37,743 nucleotides of DNA from Bacteroidota bacterium (GTDB taxonomy: Bacteria; Bacteroidota; Bacteroidia; Chitinophagales; Chitinophagaceae). A program made the position numbers and the translations under genes. The stretch is from assembly GCA_018970395.1 (NCBI GenBank), contig JAGWWM010000022.1:1-37743 (forward strand), given 5' to 3'. How positions within the stretch are numbered: position 1 is the stretch's first letter; every line of letters begins with the position of its first letter. The notes below the pieces were generated by a model. The model did not search any database and had not been told where the DNA came from. It was given only the letters and a program-made list of their open reading frames with translations. Positions 14,460 to 22,210 of this stretch are shown piece after piece.

Positions 14460-15440
14460 ATGAAAAAAGTGACTAAAATCGGGGTGCTTACTTCTGGAGG
14501 CGATTCCCCCGGTATGAATGCGGCCATCCGAGCCGTGGTGCGAACCGGCATTTACCACCAAATGGAAGTCTTTGGGATCATGAGAGGCTATCAGGGGATG
14601 ATTGAAAATGATATTATTCCCATGCATTCCAGAAGTGTGGCCAATATCATTCAAAGAGGAGGCACGATTTTGAAAACAGCCCGCTCCAAACAATTCATGG
14701 AACCCGAAGGCAGAAAGATTGCCTACGAAAATTTGAAGAAACACGAAATTGACGGGCTGGTCATCATTGGCGGAGACGGCAGTTTTCGAGGAGCTCAAAA
14801 ATTTTCGAACGAATTTGATATCCCCTGTATAGGATTGCCGGGCACTATTGACAAAGATATTGCCGGCACCGATTTCACGATTGGTTTTGATACTGCTGTA
14901 AATACTGCAATAGAAGCCATTGACAAAATACGCGACACTGCCGATGCGCACGATCGCATGTTCATTATTGAAGTAATGGGAAGAGATGCAGGATACATTG
15001 CGCTGCACAGCGGTATTGCCACCGGGGCAGAACATATCCTGATTCCTGAAACTAAAACCGATATTGAACTGGTAGTAGAATCACTCATTGAAAAAGAAAG
15101 AAGAAAAAAACTCGTGAATATGATTGTAGTCGCAGAAGGCGACGAAATCGGAGGCGCCAATGAGTTATCTGCAGTTCTTAAAGAACGAATTCCAATGCTG
15201 GATACCAGAGTATGCATCCTCGGTCATATTCAAAGAGGAGGAGCACCCAGCTGTCTTGACCGTGTAATAGCCAGTCGTTTAGGATACGCTGCAGTGGAAG
15301 CCCTGATAGAAGGAAAACACAATCAGATGATTGGCGTAATGAATAACAAATTGCATTACACTCCTTTGGATAAAGCAGTTAAAGCCAAACAAAAAGTCAA
15401 TGCAGAGTGGCTGAAAATTGTAAAAATTCTCGCTAGCTGA
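14460..15440 (+). CDS. pfkA: ATP-dependent 6-phosphofructokinase
   Basis: The 326-residue enzyme phosphorylates fructose 6-phosphate in glycolysis. Conserved segments are GVLTSGGDSPGMNAAIRAVVR (ATP loop), IIGGDGSFRGA, LPGTIDKDIAGTDFTIGFDTA with the catalytic Asp of the TIDKD signature, MGRDAGYIALHSGIA and LGHIQRGGAPSCLDR. Gly follows the GGDGS signature's Asp, the ATP-type pattern rather than the pyrophosphate-type. The length is normal. The pyruvate kinase gene follows 48 bp downstream on the same strand, so the two irreversible glycolytic steps are probably co-expressed. Confidence 0.96.
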   Translation: MKKVTKIGVLTSGGDSPGMNAAIRAVVRTGIYHQMEVFGIMRGYQGMIENDIIPMHSRSVANIIQRGGTILKTARSKQFMEPEGRKIAYENLKKHEIDGLVIIGGDGSFRGAQKFSNEFDIPCIGLPGTIDKDIAGTDFTIGFDTAVNTAIEAIDKIRDTADAHDRMFIIEVMGRDAGYIALHSGIATGAEHILIPETKTDIELVVESLIEKERRKKLVNMIVVAEGDEIGGANELSAVLKERIPMLDTRVCILGHIQRGGAPSCLDRVIASRLGYAAVEALIEGKHNQMIGVMNNKLHYTPLDKAVKAKQKVNAEWLKIVKILAS

Positions 15441-15488
15441 TACAGTATGTAAATACCAACTCATTCCATCAACTCACAAACAAAAAAT

Positions 15489-16985
15489 ATGACGACCAAG
15501 AATATCGGCAAATACTTACACCAAGAAATGAATAATGATGAGGCAATAAAACACTCTACTCATCGAACTAAAATTGTAGCGACGGTAGGACCGGCTTGCG
15601 ACACCTACGAAAAACTATTGGAACTGGTGAAAGCCGGCGTGAATGTATTCAGACTTAATTTTTCGCATGGGGCACATGAAGACAAAGCACGCATCATTGA
15701 ACACATTCGCAATATCAATAAAACTGAACCTTTCAACATCGCCATTCTGGGCGATCTGCAAGGTCCTAAATTGAGAGTAGGTGAAATGGAAGGCGGCGGC
15801 ATTGAAGTGAAAGAAGGAGATATCCTTACTTTTACCAATGAAAAAGTAGTAGGCAACCTGGAGCGCATCTATGTCTCTTATCCCAACTTGCACAAGGATG
15901 TTAAGCCCGGCAATATCATCCTGATTGATGACGGCAAACTCGAAGTAAAAGTAACAGGTATCAAACCCAACAATGATGTTCAGGTGCAGGTTACCCTCGG
16001 CGGAAAACTTTCTTCCAAGAAAGGAATCAACCTGCCGGATACTAAAATTTCTTTACCTGCATTAACTGAAAAAGATCTCGCTGATCTTGAATTCATCATT
16101 GATCAGCAATTGGAATGGGTGGCTCTTTCCTTTGTGAGAAATGTGAAGGATATCATCATACTACGTAACAAACTGGAAGAAAGGAAAAGCAAGTGTAAAA
16201 TCATTGCAAAGATTGAAAAGCCGGAAGCGCTTACCAATATCCGCGAAATTATTTTGGAAAGTGATGGCATCATGATTGCGCGCGGCGATTTAGGCGTTGA
16301 GTTGCCGGTAGAACAAGTGCCCTTAATTCAAAAAGAACTGATTCGTAAATGTATTCATCGTGCGAAGCCAGTGATTGTTGCTACTCAAATGATGGAGAGT
16401 ATGATTGACCGCGTTAAACCCAATCGAAGCGAAATTACGGATGTCGCCAACGCTGTACTCGAAGGAGCCGATGCCGTAATGCTAAGTGGTGAAACCGCAA
16501 CCGGTAATCATCCTGCATTGGTAGTTTCTACCATGTGTAAGATTATTGAAGAAGTTGAGTCGAGCAATTATTACTACTACGATCGGGAGGAAGACTTGAA
16601 ACCACAGCCCCACTCTCCTTCTTTCCTGAGTGATGCGCTTTGTTATAATGCCTGTGAAATTTCAAAAGACGTAAAAGCAAATGCCCTTATTGGAATGACT
16701 CAAAGTGGTTATACCGGATTTATGCTCAGCTCTTTTCGGCCCCGTTCTCCCCTGTTTATTTTCACTAAAGAAAAAAGTTTAGTGAATCAATTAAGTTTGA
16801 GTTGGGGAGTGCGCGCCTTCTATTATGCTGAAGAACAAAGTGTGGATGAAATCATTACAGATCAGATAAACATCTTGAAATCAAGAGGTTTCATCAAAAG
16901 TGGAGATACGGTAGTCAATACAGGCAGCACACCGGTTTCTCAACATTTGCCAACGAATCTGATAAAGATCACAAAAGTAGATTAG
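15489..16985 (+). CDS. pyk: Pyruvate kinase
   Basis: The 498-residue enzyme converts phosphoenolpyruvate and ADP to pyruvate and ATP. Visible motifs are TKIVATVGPAC, VFRLNFSHG, LGDLQGPKLRVG, the active-site segment IIAKIEKPEAL then DGIMIARGDLGVELP, and VIVATQMMESMI followed by DAVMLSGETATG. The C-terminal allosteric domain is complete and ends HLPTNLIKITKVD. The start at 15489 gives a 25-residue extension before the conserved strand; an ATG at 15528 is an alternative that would shorten it by 13 residues. It is linked to pfkA immediately upstream. Confidence 0.96.
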   Translation: MTTKNIGKYLHQEMNNDEAIKHSTHRTKIVATVGPACDTYEKLLELVKAGVNVFRLNFSHGAHEDKARIIEHIRNINKTEPFNIAILGDLQGPKLRVGEMEGGGIEVKEGDILTFTNEKVVGNLERIYVSYPNLHKDVKPGNIILIDDGKLEVKVTGIKPNNDVQVQVTLGGKLSSKKGINLPDTKISLPALTEKDLADLEFIIDQQLEWVALSFVRNVKDIIILRNKLEERKSKCKIIAKIEKPEALTNIREIILESDGIMIARGDLGVELPVEQVPLIQKELIRKCIHRAKPVIVATQMMESMIDRVKPNRSEITDVANAVLEGADAVMLSGETATGNHPALVVSTMCKIIEEVESSNYYYYDREEDLKPQPHSPSFLSDALCYNACEISKDVKANALIGMTQSGYTGFMLSSFRPRSPLFIFTKEKSLVNQLSLSWGVRAFYYAEEQSVDEIITDQINILKSRGFIKSGDTVVNTGSTPVSQHLPTNLIKITKVD

Positions 16986-16999
16986 TTATAATCTTCCAA

Positions 17000-17007
17000 T
17001 AAATTTG
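17000..17007 (+). promoter_or_regulatory. -7 element for the small sorting-domain protein
   Basis: TAAATTTG matches TAnnTTTG, 33 bp before the GTG at 17040. It lies 15 bp after the pyk stop. No -33 TTG is seen. Confidence 0.4.
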
Positions 17008-17039
17008 GTGATTTAGTAAATGTTTTCTAATTTCCATTT

Positions 17040-17387
17040 GTGAAAACGAATATTCTTATAATTTCTATTTGTTTAGGTATGCTTTTTGCCTCTCAATCTA
17101 AGGCACAAAGTGTATTTGAATCTCCTTTTACCGAAGCACGTTTGGTAAAGTTTTTTCCCAACCCCGCCACTACTTTTATTCAATTCGACTTTTCTGATAA
17201 GGTAGACCTTTCCGAAATGAATTTTAAAATCTTTAGTTTTATAGGAAAGAAAGTCTTCGAATCCAATCAACTCACCTCCAGAACCATTGTTAACCTGAAT
17301 GATTTCTTCAGAGGGGTGTACATTTTTCAGCTTACCGACCGTAACGGTAAAATGATTGAAAGCAGTAAGTTTCAAGTGCAGAAATAA
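17040..17387 (+). CDS. Minimal secreted protein consisting mainly of a type IX sorting domain
   Basis: The 115-residue protein has a signal peptide (first 23 residues, MKTNILIISICLGMLFASQSKAQ) followed almost directly by a Por/type IX C-terminal sorting domain of type A. That domain reads VKFFPNPATTFIQFDF, then FKIFSFIGKKVFESN, FFRGVYIFQL and a C-terminal SSKFQVQK strand. Normally this domain ends a large cargo protein and directs it through the type IX machinery to the surface, where it is cleaved off. Here only about a dozen residues separate signal and domain. The start codon is GTG at 17040, supported by the signal peptide; no in-frame ATG precedes it. Whether it is cargo, a decoy or a decayed gene is unknown. 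Confidence 0.8.
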   Translation: MKTNILIISICLGMLFASQSKAQSVFESPFTEARLVKFFPNPATTFIQFDFSDKVDLSEMNFKIFSFIGKKVFESNQLTSRTIVNLNDFFRGVYIFQLTDRNGKMIESSKFQVQK

Positions 17388-17462
17388 GTTGGAGGCATTG
17401 AACTTTTTTTGCCAAAAGCTGTTGATATTTGCAATCATTTTAAATTTATAAATCCATTCATT

Positions 17463-17933
17463 ATGGCATTACAGGTAGGACAACAAGCTCCGGAAATTTC
17501 CTTGTATAATACAGACAAAAAGAAAATCACGCTGAGTGAATTGAAGGGTAAAAAAGTAGTGGTTCTTTTCTTCCCGCAGGCTTTTACCGGTGTTTGTACC
17601 ACAGAACTTTGTTCAGTAAGAGACGACATTGCGAAATACAATAATACCGATGCGGTTGTGCTGGGAATTTCAGTGGATTCCGTACATAGTTTAATTCGTT
17701 TTAAACAGGAACAGGCTTTCAACTTTGACTTACTGAGTGATTTCAATAAAGAAACAGCCAGAGCTTACGATGCTATTTATGAAAACTGGATCCTGGATAT
17801 GAAAGGAGTGGCTAAAAGAAGTGCATTTGTAATTGATCGTGAAGGTGTTATCCGTTATGCTGAAGTACTCGAAAGTCCGGGCGACCTCCCTAATTTTTCT
17901 GCTATACAGCAAGCACTGGAAGGGATTAAATAA
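17463..17933 (+). CDS. Peroxiredoxin (AhpC/TSA-Redoxin family, Bcp/AhpE-like)
   Basis: The product, 156 residues from the ATG at 17463, is a thiol peroxidase that reduces H2O2 and organic hydroperoxides in the cytoplasm. The active site PQAFTGVC gives Pro38, Thr42 and peroxidatic Cys45. A second Cys at 50 (CTTELC) has the C-x4-C spacing of Bcp/PrxQ enzymes, so a two-cysteine mechanism is likely. The other typical strands are present (APEISLYNTD, KKVVVLFF, GISVDSVHS, AKRSAFVIDREGVIRYAEV). An in-frame TTG upstream (17409) adds 18 residues without family similarity and is not used. It is a single gene between the sorting-domain protein and the convergent nuclease. Confidence 0.92.
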   Translation: MALQVGQQAPEISLYNTDKKKITLSELKGKKVVVLFFPQAFTGVCTTELCSVRDDIAKYNNTDAVVLGISVDSVHSLIRFKQEQAFNFDLLSDFNKETARAYDAIYENWILDMKGVAKRSAFVIDREGVIRYAEVLESPGDLPNFSAIQQALEGIK

Positions 17934-17953
17934 TTTGTACAACCTTCAACCTA

Positions 17954-18883
17954 CTACTGATGCATAGCACACCTGCCGCTAGGGTGTTTTGTTTTTCGCA
18001 TGCAGCGGGTTCCTTTATTGGTAACTCCTTTGCATTGAACGGCATGAGAAACTTCGGACGCTCCGGGCAGATCATTTGACTCAGAAACATTTTTCTTTTT
18101 AGTTTTTGAAGCAGCTGTTTGCCATTCCCACAGATTGATTTTTTTCATTGCCTCCAGCTTTTCCTCAACTGAATCGGGTAATGCAGGAAAAAAATCAATA
18201 CCCGTAAGCGTTTCAACACTGTCTGCTGATACAACATAAAATTGAAGACTTTCATCGCTTGCCTGATTCGGCATGAGCCAGGCGAGCATTTTAGGATGTT
18301 GGGAATGATAGTCTAGAATGATTTTGTAATAATATTCCGGAACAGCTACTCTATTGGGACCAATCACCTGGAGTCCTTTTTCAAGCACGGGACCAGTCAC
18401 AACATACAGTGACCCGTAGAGATTCGCCCAGTCCCGAACCAACTCCTCTCCTTTTTTCCAGATCCCTCTGTTAAAAGAAGGAACCTGGGGCGACATATTG
18501 CTGAAATAAAAAGACTCCTGCATAGTTTGAGCAGACCAGCCCATATCAGCAGCCGGAGCCAAATGTCCTCTGTCATATCCGCTGCCAGCATAATCTGAAT
18601 TATCTGCCGTACCGGTAGGTACATTGGGATCGGGAACAAAGCGGTTGCTTCTTTCTACAACCCGGTTCGTTTCCTCCGCAGTCAGTTCGTAGGCCACCCA
18701 TGCGGCTTGTTCAAAGGATTCGTTATAGCAAAGGGTAAATCCGGCATGTTTGACAATGATATCTTTTGGATGAATAGCAGGTAGTTCTAGATCCTCAGGC
18801 GAAATGCCTGAATGATCTTGCGTTTGTCCAAACGAAAATGAGGCAACAAAAAAGAGAAAATAAAATATTGAATAGCGAATCAT
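17954..18883 (-). CDS. Secreted DNA/RNA non-specific endonuclease (NucA type) with C-terminal Cys/His knuckle
   Basis: The 309-residue protein has a signal peptide (first 20 residues, ending FSFGQ) and a beta-beta-alpha-metal nuclease domain. Its active site is YDRGHLAPAADM, with His107 as general base. The metal-binding segment SFNRGIW has Asn138, and Glu146 follows in the same helix. It should degrade extracellular or periplasmic nucleic acid for nutrient or phosphate recovery. After the domain, a Lys-rich linker (about 258-268) leads to a small C-terminal module with the pattern C-x9-C-x10-C-x2-H (VQCKGVTNKG...GRCAMHQ), likely a zinc knuckle that may aid DNA binding. The gene is convergent with the peroxiredoxin, leaving 20 bp between the stops. 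Confidence 0.92.
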   Translation of the reverse strand: MIRYSIFYFLFFVASFSFGQTQDHSGISPEDLELPAIHPKDIIVKHAGFTLCYNESFEQAAWVAYELTAEETNRVVERSNRFVPDPNVPTGTADNSDYAGSGYDRGHLAPAADMGWSAQTMQESFYFSNMSPQVPSFNRGIWKKGEELVRDWANLYGSLYVVTGPVLEKGLQVIGPNRVAVPEYYYKIILDYHSQHPKMLAWLMPNQASDESLQFYVVSADSVETLTGIDFFPALPDSVEEKLEAMKKINLWEWQTAASKTKKKNVSESNDLPGASEVSHAVQCKGVTNKGTRCMRKTKHPSGRCAMHQ

Positions 18884-19029
18884 ACTTCAGCAGATTATTC
18901 AAGCAAAAGACCGGAAAGACACCTTTGGAGTATAGATCAAACAATTAAAATCAATTTGATATTTTGCCACTCATCAAGGATCCTGAAATTTAATCCATTT
19001 TTATATTTAAACACCCATTCTTGTACTAT

Positions 19030-19072
19030 ATATCATTCATTAAGTCATCTTTTAGGCTTTAGTGAATGATAT
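19030..19072. repeat. Inverted repeat, 14-bp arms
   Basis: ATATCATTCATTAA (19030-19043) pairs with TTAGTGAATGATAT (19059-19072) across a 15-nt loop, with 13 Watson-Crick pairs and one G-T pair. No T-run follows, so it does not look like a terminator. Confidence 0.6.
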
Positions 19073-19129
19073 GTCAGACTATTTTGTAGCAGGAGCACGA
19101 TTTTTACAAATTCATACCCACCAATATTA

Positions 19130-19224
19130 TACCTTATCGGGTGTAATCCAGATGAAATTTAATATTTTATACCCTTATGGGTGCATTTTTAGTAATTTTT
19201 AGTACATTTGTACCCATAAGGGTA
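19130..19224 (+). promoter_or_regulatory. hip operon promoter with three operator palindromes
   Basis: Three related palindromes occur: ACCTTATCGGGT (19131-19142), ACCCTTATGGGT (19171-19182) and ACCCATAAGGGT (19212-19223). Their centres are 40 and 41 bp apart, about four helical turns. A -7 box TACATTTG lies at 19203-19210. The third site covers the expected transcription start and the second covers the -33 region, so a bound repressor would block both. HipB proteins bind such inverted repeats, and autoregulation by the HipB just downstream is the obvious inference. Confidence 0.7.
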
Positions 19225-19229
19225 AAAAT

Positions 19230-19436
19230 ATGAGCGCAAAAATCGCATCATTTATCAAAGAAAAAAGAAAGCAACTCAAGCTTACTCAGCCTGAATTGGC
19301 TGAAAGAGCTGGGGTTGGTCTTCGCTTTGTTCGGGAATTAGAGCAAGGAAAACAATCGGTTCGATTAGATAAAGTGAACCAGGTTTTAGCCTTGTTTGGT
19401 AGTGAACTGGGTGTTATCCAAAAATCTGAATCATGA
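19230..19436 (+). CDS. hipB: HipB-like antitoxin/autorepressor
   Basis: The 68-residue protein is a Cro/C1-type helix-turn-helix protein (KEKRKQLKLTQPELAERAGVGLRFVRELEQGKQSVRLDKVNQVLALFG) of HipB length. It should dimerise, bind the three ACCC-N4-GGGT sites upstream and repress the operon. The stop overlaps the next start by 4 bp (ATGA), so it is translationally coupled to the HipS gene. In three-gene HipBST systems HipB mainly represses and enhances inhibition by HipS, whereas in two-gene HipAB systems HipB itself is the antitoxin. Confidence 0.9.
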   Translation: MSAKIASFIKEKRKQLKLTQPELAERAGVGLRFVRELEQGKQSVRLDKVNQVLALFGSELGVIQKSES

Positions 19437-19759
19437 GACAAGCGCAGGTATATTACAAAAATGAATTTGCCGGTATCATTCGTGAAACAGATGAAGGCTT
19501 TTTGTTTCAATACAATGCTGAGTATCTGACAAGCACAGCATCTAAGCCGGTAAGCCTTACACTGCCACTGCAACAAAAAGCGTTCACAAGCAAAGTGTTA
19601 TTCCCTTTTTTTGATGGCTTAATACCGGAAGGTTGGCTATTAAACATTGCAGTAGCCAATTGGAAAATAAAACCAAATGACCGATTTGGTTTGTTATTAA
19701 CCTTGTGTAAGGACAGCATTGGTTGTGTATCAATCATCTCTAAAGAAATGAAATCATGA
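19433..19759 (+). CDS. hipS: HipS-like protein (HipA N-terminal subdomain as a separate gene)
   Basis: The 108-residue protein matches the HipA N-terminal domain (Couple_hipA): VYYKNEFAGIIRE, YLTSTASKPVSLTLPL, FPFFDGLIPEGWLLNI and NDRFGLLLTLCKDSIGCVSI. In classic HipA this domain is fused to the kinase; here it is a separate gene. This is the organisation of E. coli HipBST, where HipS is the antitoxin and inserts a Trp into the HipT active site. Trp68 in IPEGW is a candidate for that role. The gene overlaps both neighbours by 4 bp (ATGA at each junction), so the three proteins are coupled in translation. Function as antitoxin is inferred from organisation. Confidence 0.88.
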   Translation: MRQAQVYYKNEFAGIIRETDEGFLFQYNAEYLTSTASKPVSLTLPLQQKAFTSKVLFPFFDGLIPEGWLLNIAVANWKIKPNDRFGLLLTLCKDSIGCVSIISKEMKS

Positions 19760-20697
19760 GCAAGTGTTTATATTGTTATCAGCAACTAGAGAATGATCAA
19801 GGAGATTATCATCCTTCTTGTGCTAAAAAACTATTTGGCGCAACACAAGCACCTGAAATCGATTTTGACTTAAAACAGTTGGAAGAGCTAGCGAAACAAA
19901 TCATCATAAAAAGCAAAGCGGTAACAGGAGTACAGCCCAAGTTATCATTGAATGTAGAGAAACACAAAAATGAACCTTCAAGATTAACCATAGTAGGTTT
20001 GCATGGCGATTATATTTTAAAACCCCCATCTTCCCAATTCAAAGAGCTTCCGGAAAATGAAGACATCACCATGCATTTGGCGGAATTGATTAAGATTAAA
20101 ACAGCCAGGCATGGCTTGATTCGCTTAAAGTCCGGTGAACTAGCTTATATCACTAAGCGTTTTGACAGAAATAAAGGTGTAAAGATTGCTGTGGAAGATT
20201 TTTGTCAATTAAGTGAAAACTTAACTGAACACAAATACAGAGGGTCTGTAGAGAAGATTGGGAAACTAACGTACTCATTTACAAAGAACCAAGGATTAGA
20301 AGCCCAACGACTTTTTGAATTGGTATTATTTTGCTACCTCACTGGGAATGCAGACATGCACTTAAAGAATTTTTCGCTCATTGAAAATTCATTGGGCGAA
20401 TACGAGTTTTCTCCTGCTTATGATTTACTCAATACTGCCATTGTAATGCCAGAGGACAAGGAAGAAACTGCATTAACGATCAACGGCAAAAAGAGTAAAT
20501 TGAATCGTAATGATTTTAAAGTACTAGCGACCTCACTTAAAATATCCGACAAATCATTGGAAGCTATTTATAAACGATTTGAGGTCGTTTTACCGACTTG
20601 GATTTTATGGATTGAACAAAGTTTTTTATCTGAGGAATTGAAGGAAGGTTATATTTCTTTGATTAACCAAAGGCACAAGAAGTTGTTTTCTAGATAG
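19756..20697 (+). CDS. hipT: HipT-like serine/threonine kinase toxin with N-terminal zinc knuckle
   Basis: The 313-residue protein has the HipA C-terminal kinase fold. Its Gly-rich loop is AVTGVQPKLSL (55-65), Lys89 lies in GDYILKP, the catalytic loop is GNADMHLKN with Asp200, and the metal-binding Asp223 lies in PAYDLLN. At the position of the two-serine SIS motif of E. coli HipT, residues 55-57 read Ala-Val-Thr, so only one phosphorylatable residue remains. The first 25 residues add a Cys4-x2-Cys7-x11-His19-x2-Cys22 pattern, probably zinc binding, absent from E. coli HipA. HipA phosphorylates GltX and HipT phosphorylates TrpS; the target here is unknown. It is the last clear gene of the hip operon. 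Confidence 0.9.
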   Translation: MSKCLYCYQQLENDQGDYHPSCAKKLFGATQAPEIDFDLKQLEELAKQIIIKSKAVTGVQPKLSLNVEKHKNEPSRLTIVGLHGDYILKPPSSQFKELPENEDITMHLAELIKIKTARHGLIRLKSGELAYITKRFDRNKGVKIAVEDFCQLSENLTEHKYRGSVEKIGKLTYSFTKNQGLEAQRLFELVLFCYLTGNADMHLKNFSLIENSLGEYEFSPAYDLLNTAIVMPEDKEETALTINGKKSKLNRNDFKVLATSLKISDKSLEAIYKRFEVVLPTWILWIEQSFLSEELKEGYISLINQRHKKLFSR

Positions 20698-20710
20698 ATT
20701 AAGATAAATC

Positions 20711-20806
20711 ATGAGCCAACCATCAGCACGTTTGATAATTAAAGTACAAGGAGATGACAAAAGCTACTTTTTATGGAATAGTACAACTGAACAAAGGGGC
20801 GGCTAA
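20711..20806 (+). CDS. Short frame after hipT, possible small gene or remnant
   Basis: An ATG 14 bp after the hipT stop opens a 31-codon frame (MSQPSARLIIKVQGDDKSYF...). The beta-like pattern LIIKVQGDDKSYFLWN looks protein-like but I do not recognise it. An overlapping frame at 20754-20852 (MTKATFYGIVQLNKGA...) is equally short. These may be the start of a gene lost when the hip operon came to rest next to mnmE. Confidence 0.25.
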   Translation: MSQPSARLIIKVQGDDKSYFLWNSTTEQRGG

Positions 20807-20826
20807 AGAAGAAATCGGAAAACAAA

Positions 20827-22206
20827 TCACTTTCCGATACAGAACTTACTAAAGATATAATCCAACCGATCTTCATTCGTGATCTCACCGGTAATCTCAC
20901 CTAAGAAATGTAAGCACCGGCGGATGTCCAGCGCCAGCAAATCACCTGGCAACTGAGCATTCATTCCTTTTAAAATTTCTTCCAATGTGCCAGCTACCTG
21001 TTGCAGCGCTTCATAATGACGTGCGTTGGTTACAATCGTACTCTCTGTCTGAACCACTCCTTGTAATACCTTTTCAGTGAGTCGGGTTTTCAGAATCTCC
21101 ATATTCAATCCTTCCTTTGCAGCTATAAAAAGGATATCTGCTCCGGCAAATTTTTGTGACGCTTGCTCCACACCAATAGCATCCACTTTGTTGCCCACTA
21201 AAATAAATTGAGGATTATGCTCCTTTACAATTAAAGAAGCTGCTTCAAGTTCTCCTAATGTCATCTCCCCTGCATCAAATAAATACAATACCAAATCAGC
21301 GGTCTTCATTTTTTCCAAACTCTTCTCCACTCCTATCACTTCAATGGCATCTTTACTTTCTCGGATACCGGCGGTATCAATCAAGCGAAATAAAATACCG
21401 TCAATATTCAAGACTTCTTCAATCGTATCTCTTGTAGTACCGGCAATATCACTCACAATGGCTCTGTTCTCTTTCAACAACGCATTCAGCAAAGTCGACT
21501 TCCCTGCATTGGGCTTGCCTACAATGGCTACGCTCACGCCTTGCTTGATCACATTTCCCAATCTGAATGAATCCATCAATCCTTTCACACTTACCTGCGC
21601 TTCCTGAATCAACCTATACAAACGTGTCCGATCGGCGAACTCCACATCTTCCTGCGAAAAATCCAATTCTAACTCAATCAGAGAAGAAAATTGTATCAAC
21701 TGATCCCTAAGTGATTTCAAAACGGCTGAAAATCCACCTCGTATATTATGCAAAGCTGCATTTCTGCTCGATTCGGTATTGCTGGCGATCAAATCGGCTA
21801 CGGCCTCTGCCTGTGTTAAATCAAGCTTTCCCTTTAAGAAAGCTCTTTGTGTAAACTCTCCCGGCTTTGCCAATCGTGCACCCGATTGCACCATCACCTG
21901 TATTACCTGCTCAAGAATATAGTTGGAACCATGACAACTGATCTCTACTACATCCTCTCCGGTATAACTCTTGGGTGCTTTAAACAGAGTAACGACTACT
22001 TCATCCAACACATTATCCTCTGTTCTTAATAAGCCCACATGCGCCGTATGGGTAGGCTGACTCAGTAAATTTTTTGATTTGAAATGACGACTGACGATTT
22101 CAATCGCTTTATTGCCACTCAAACGAATGACACCAATAGCACCTACTCCGGCCGGAGTTGCTAAAGCCACGATCGTATCATCCCATCCTGATAAATTTCC
22201 GAACAT
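20827..22206 (-). CDS. mnmE: tRNA uridine-5-carboxymethylaminomethyl modification GTPase MnmE
   Basis: The 459-residue GTPase works with MnmG to install the cmnm5 group at U34 of tRNAs reading NNA/NNG codons. The N-terminal folate-binding domain (DTIVALATPAGVGAIGVIRLSG, HGSNYILEQVI, GEFTQRAFLKGKLDLTQAEAV) is complete. The G domain has GKPNAGKS (230-237), GTTRD, DTAG (277-280) and NKVD, and the protein ends with the catalytic CIGK (456-459). The length is normal. The TACCTTTG box with TTG at N21 spacing ends only 5 bp before the ATG, so the transcript may be leaderless. It is convergent with the hip operon. Confidence 0.96.
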   Translation of the reverse strand: MFGNLSGWDDTIVALATPAGVGAIGVIRLSGNKAIEIVSRHFKSKNLLSQPTHTAHVGLLRTEDNVLDEVVVTLFKAPKSYTGEDVVEISCHGSNYILEQVIQVMVQSGARLAKPGEFTQRAFLKGKLDLTQAEAVADLIASNTESSRNAALHNIRGGFSAVLKSLRDQLIQFSSLIELELDFSQEDVEFADRTRLYRLIQEAQVSVKGLMDSFRLGNVIKQGVSVAIVGKPNAGKSTLLNALLKENRAIVSDIAGTTRDTIEEVLNIDGILFRLIDTAGIRESKDAIEVIGVEKSLEKMKTADLVLYLFDAGEMTLGELEAASLIVKEHNPQFILVGNKVDAIGVEQASQKFAGADILFIAAKEGLNMEILKTRLTEKVLQGVVQTESTIVTNARHYEALQQVAGTLEEILKGMNAQLPGDLLALDIRRCLHFLGEITGEITNEDRLDYIFSKFCIGK

Positions 22207-22210
22207 AGTA

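Larger units (their letters stand above)
18884..19229. other. Intergenic region between nuclease and hip operon
   Basis: This 346-bp divergent region holds no gene. It contains an imperfect 14-bp inverted repeat (19030-19072) and, next to hipB, three operator-like palindromes and a promoter (19130-19224). I see no clear promoter for the nuclease. Confidence 0.6.
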
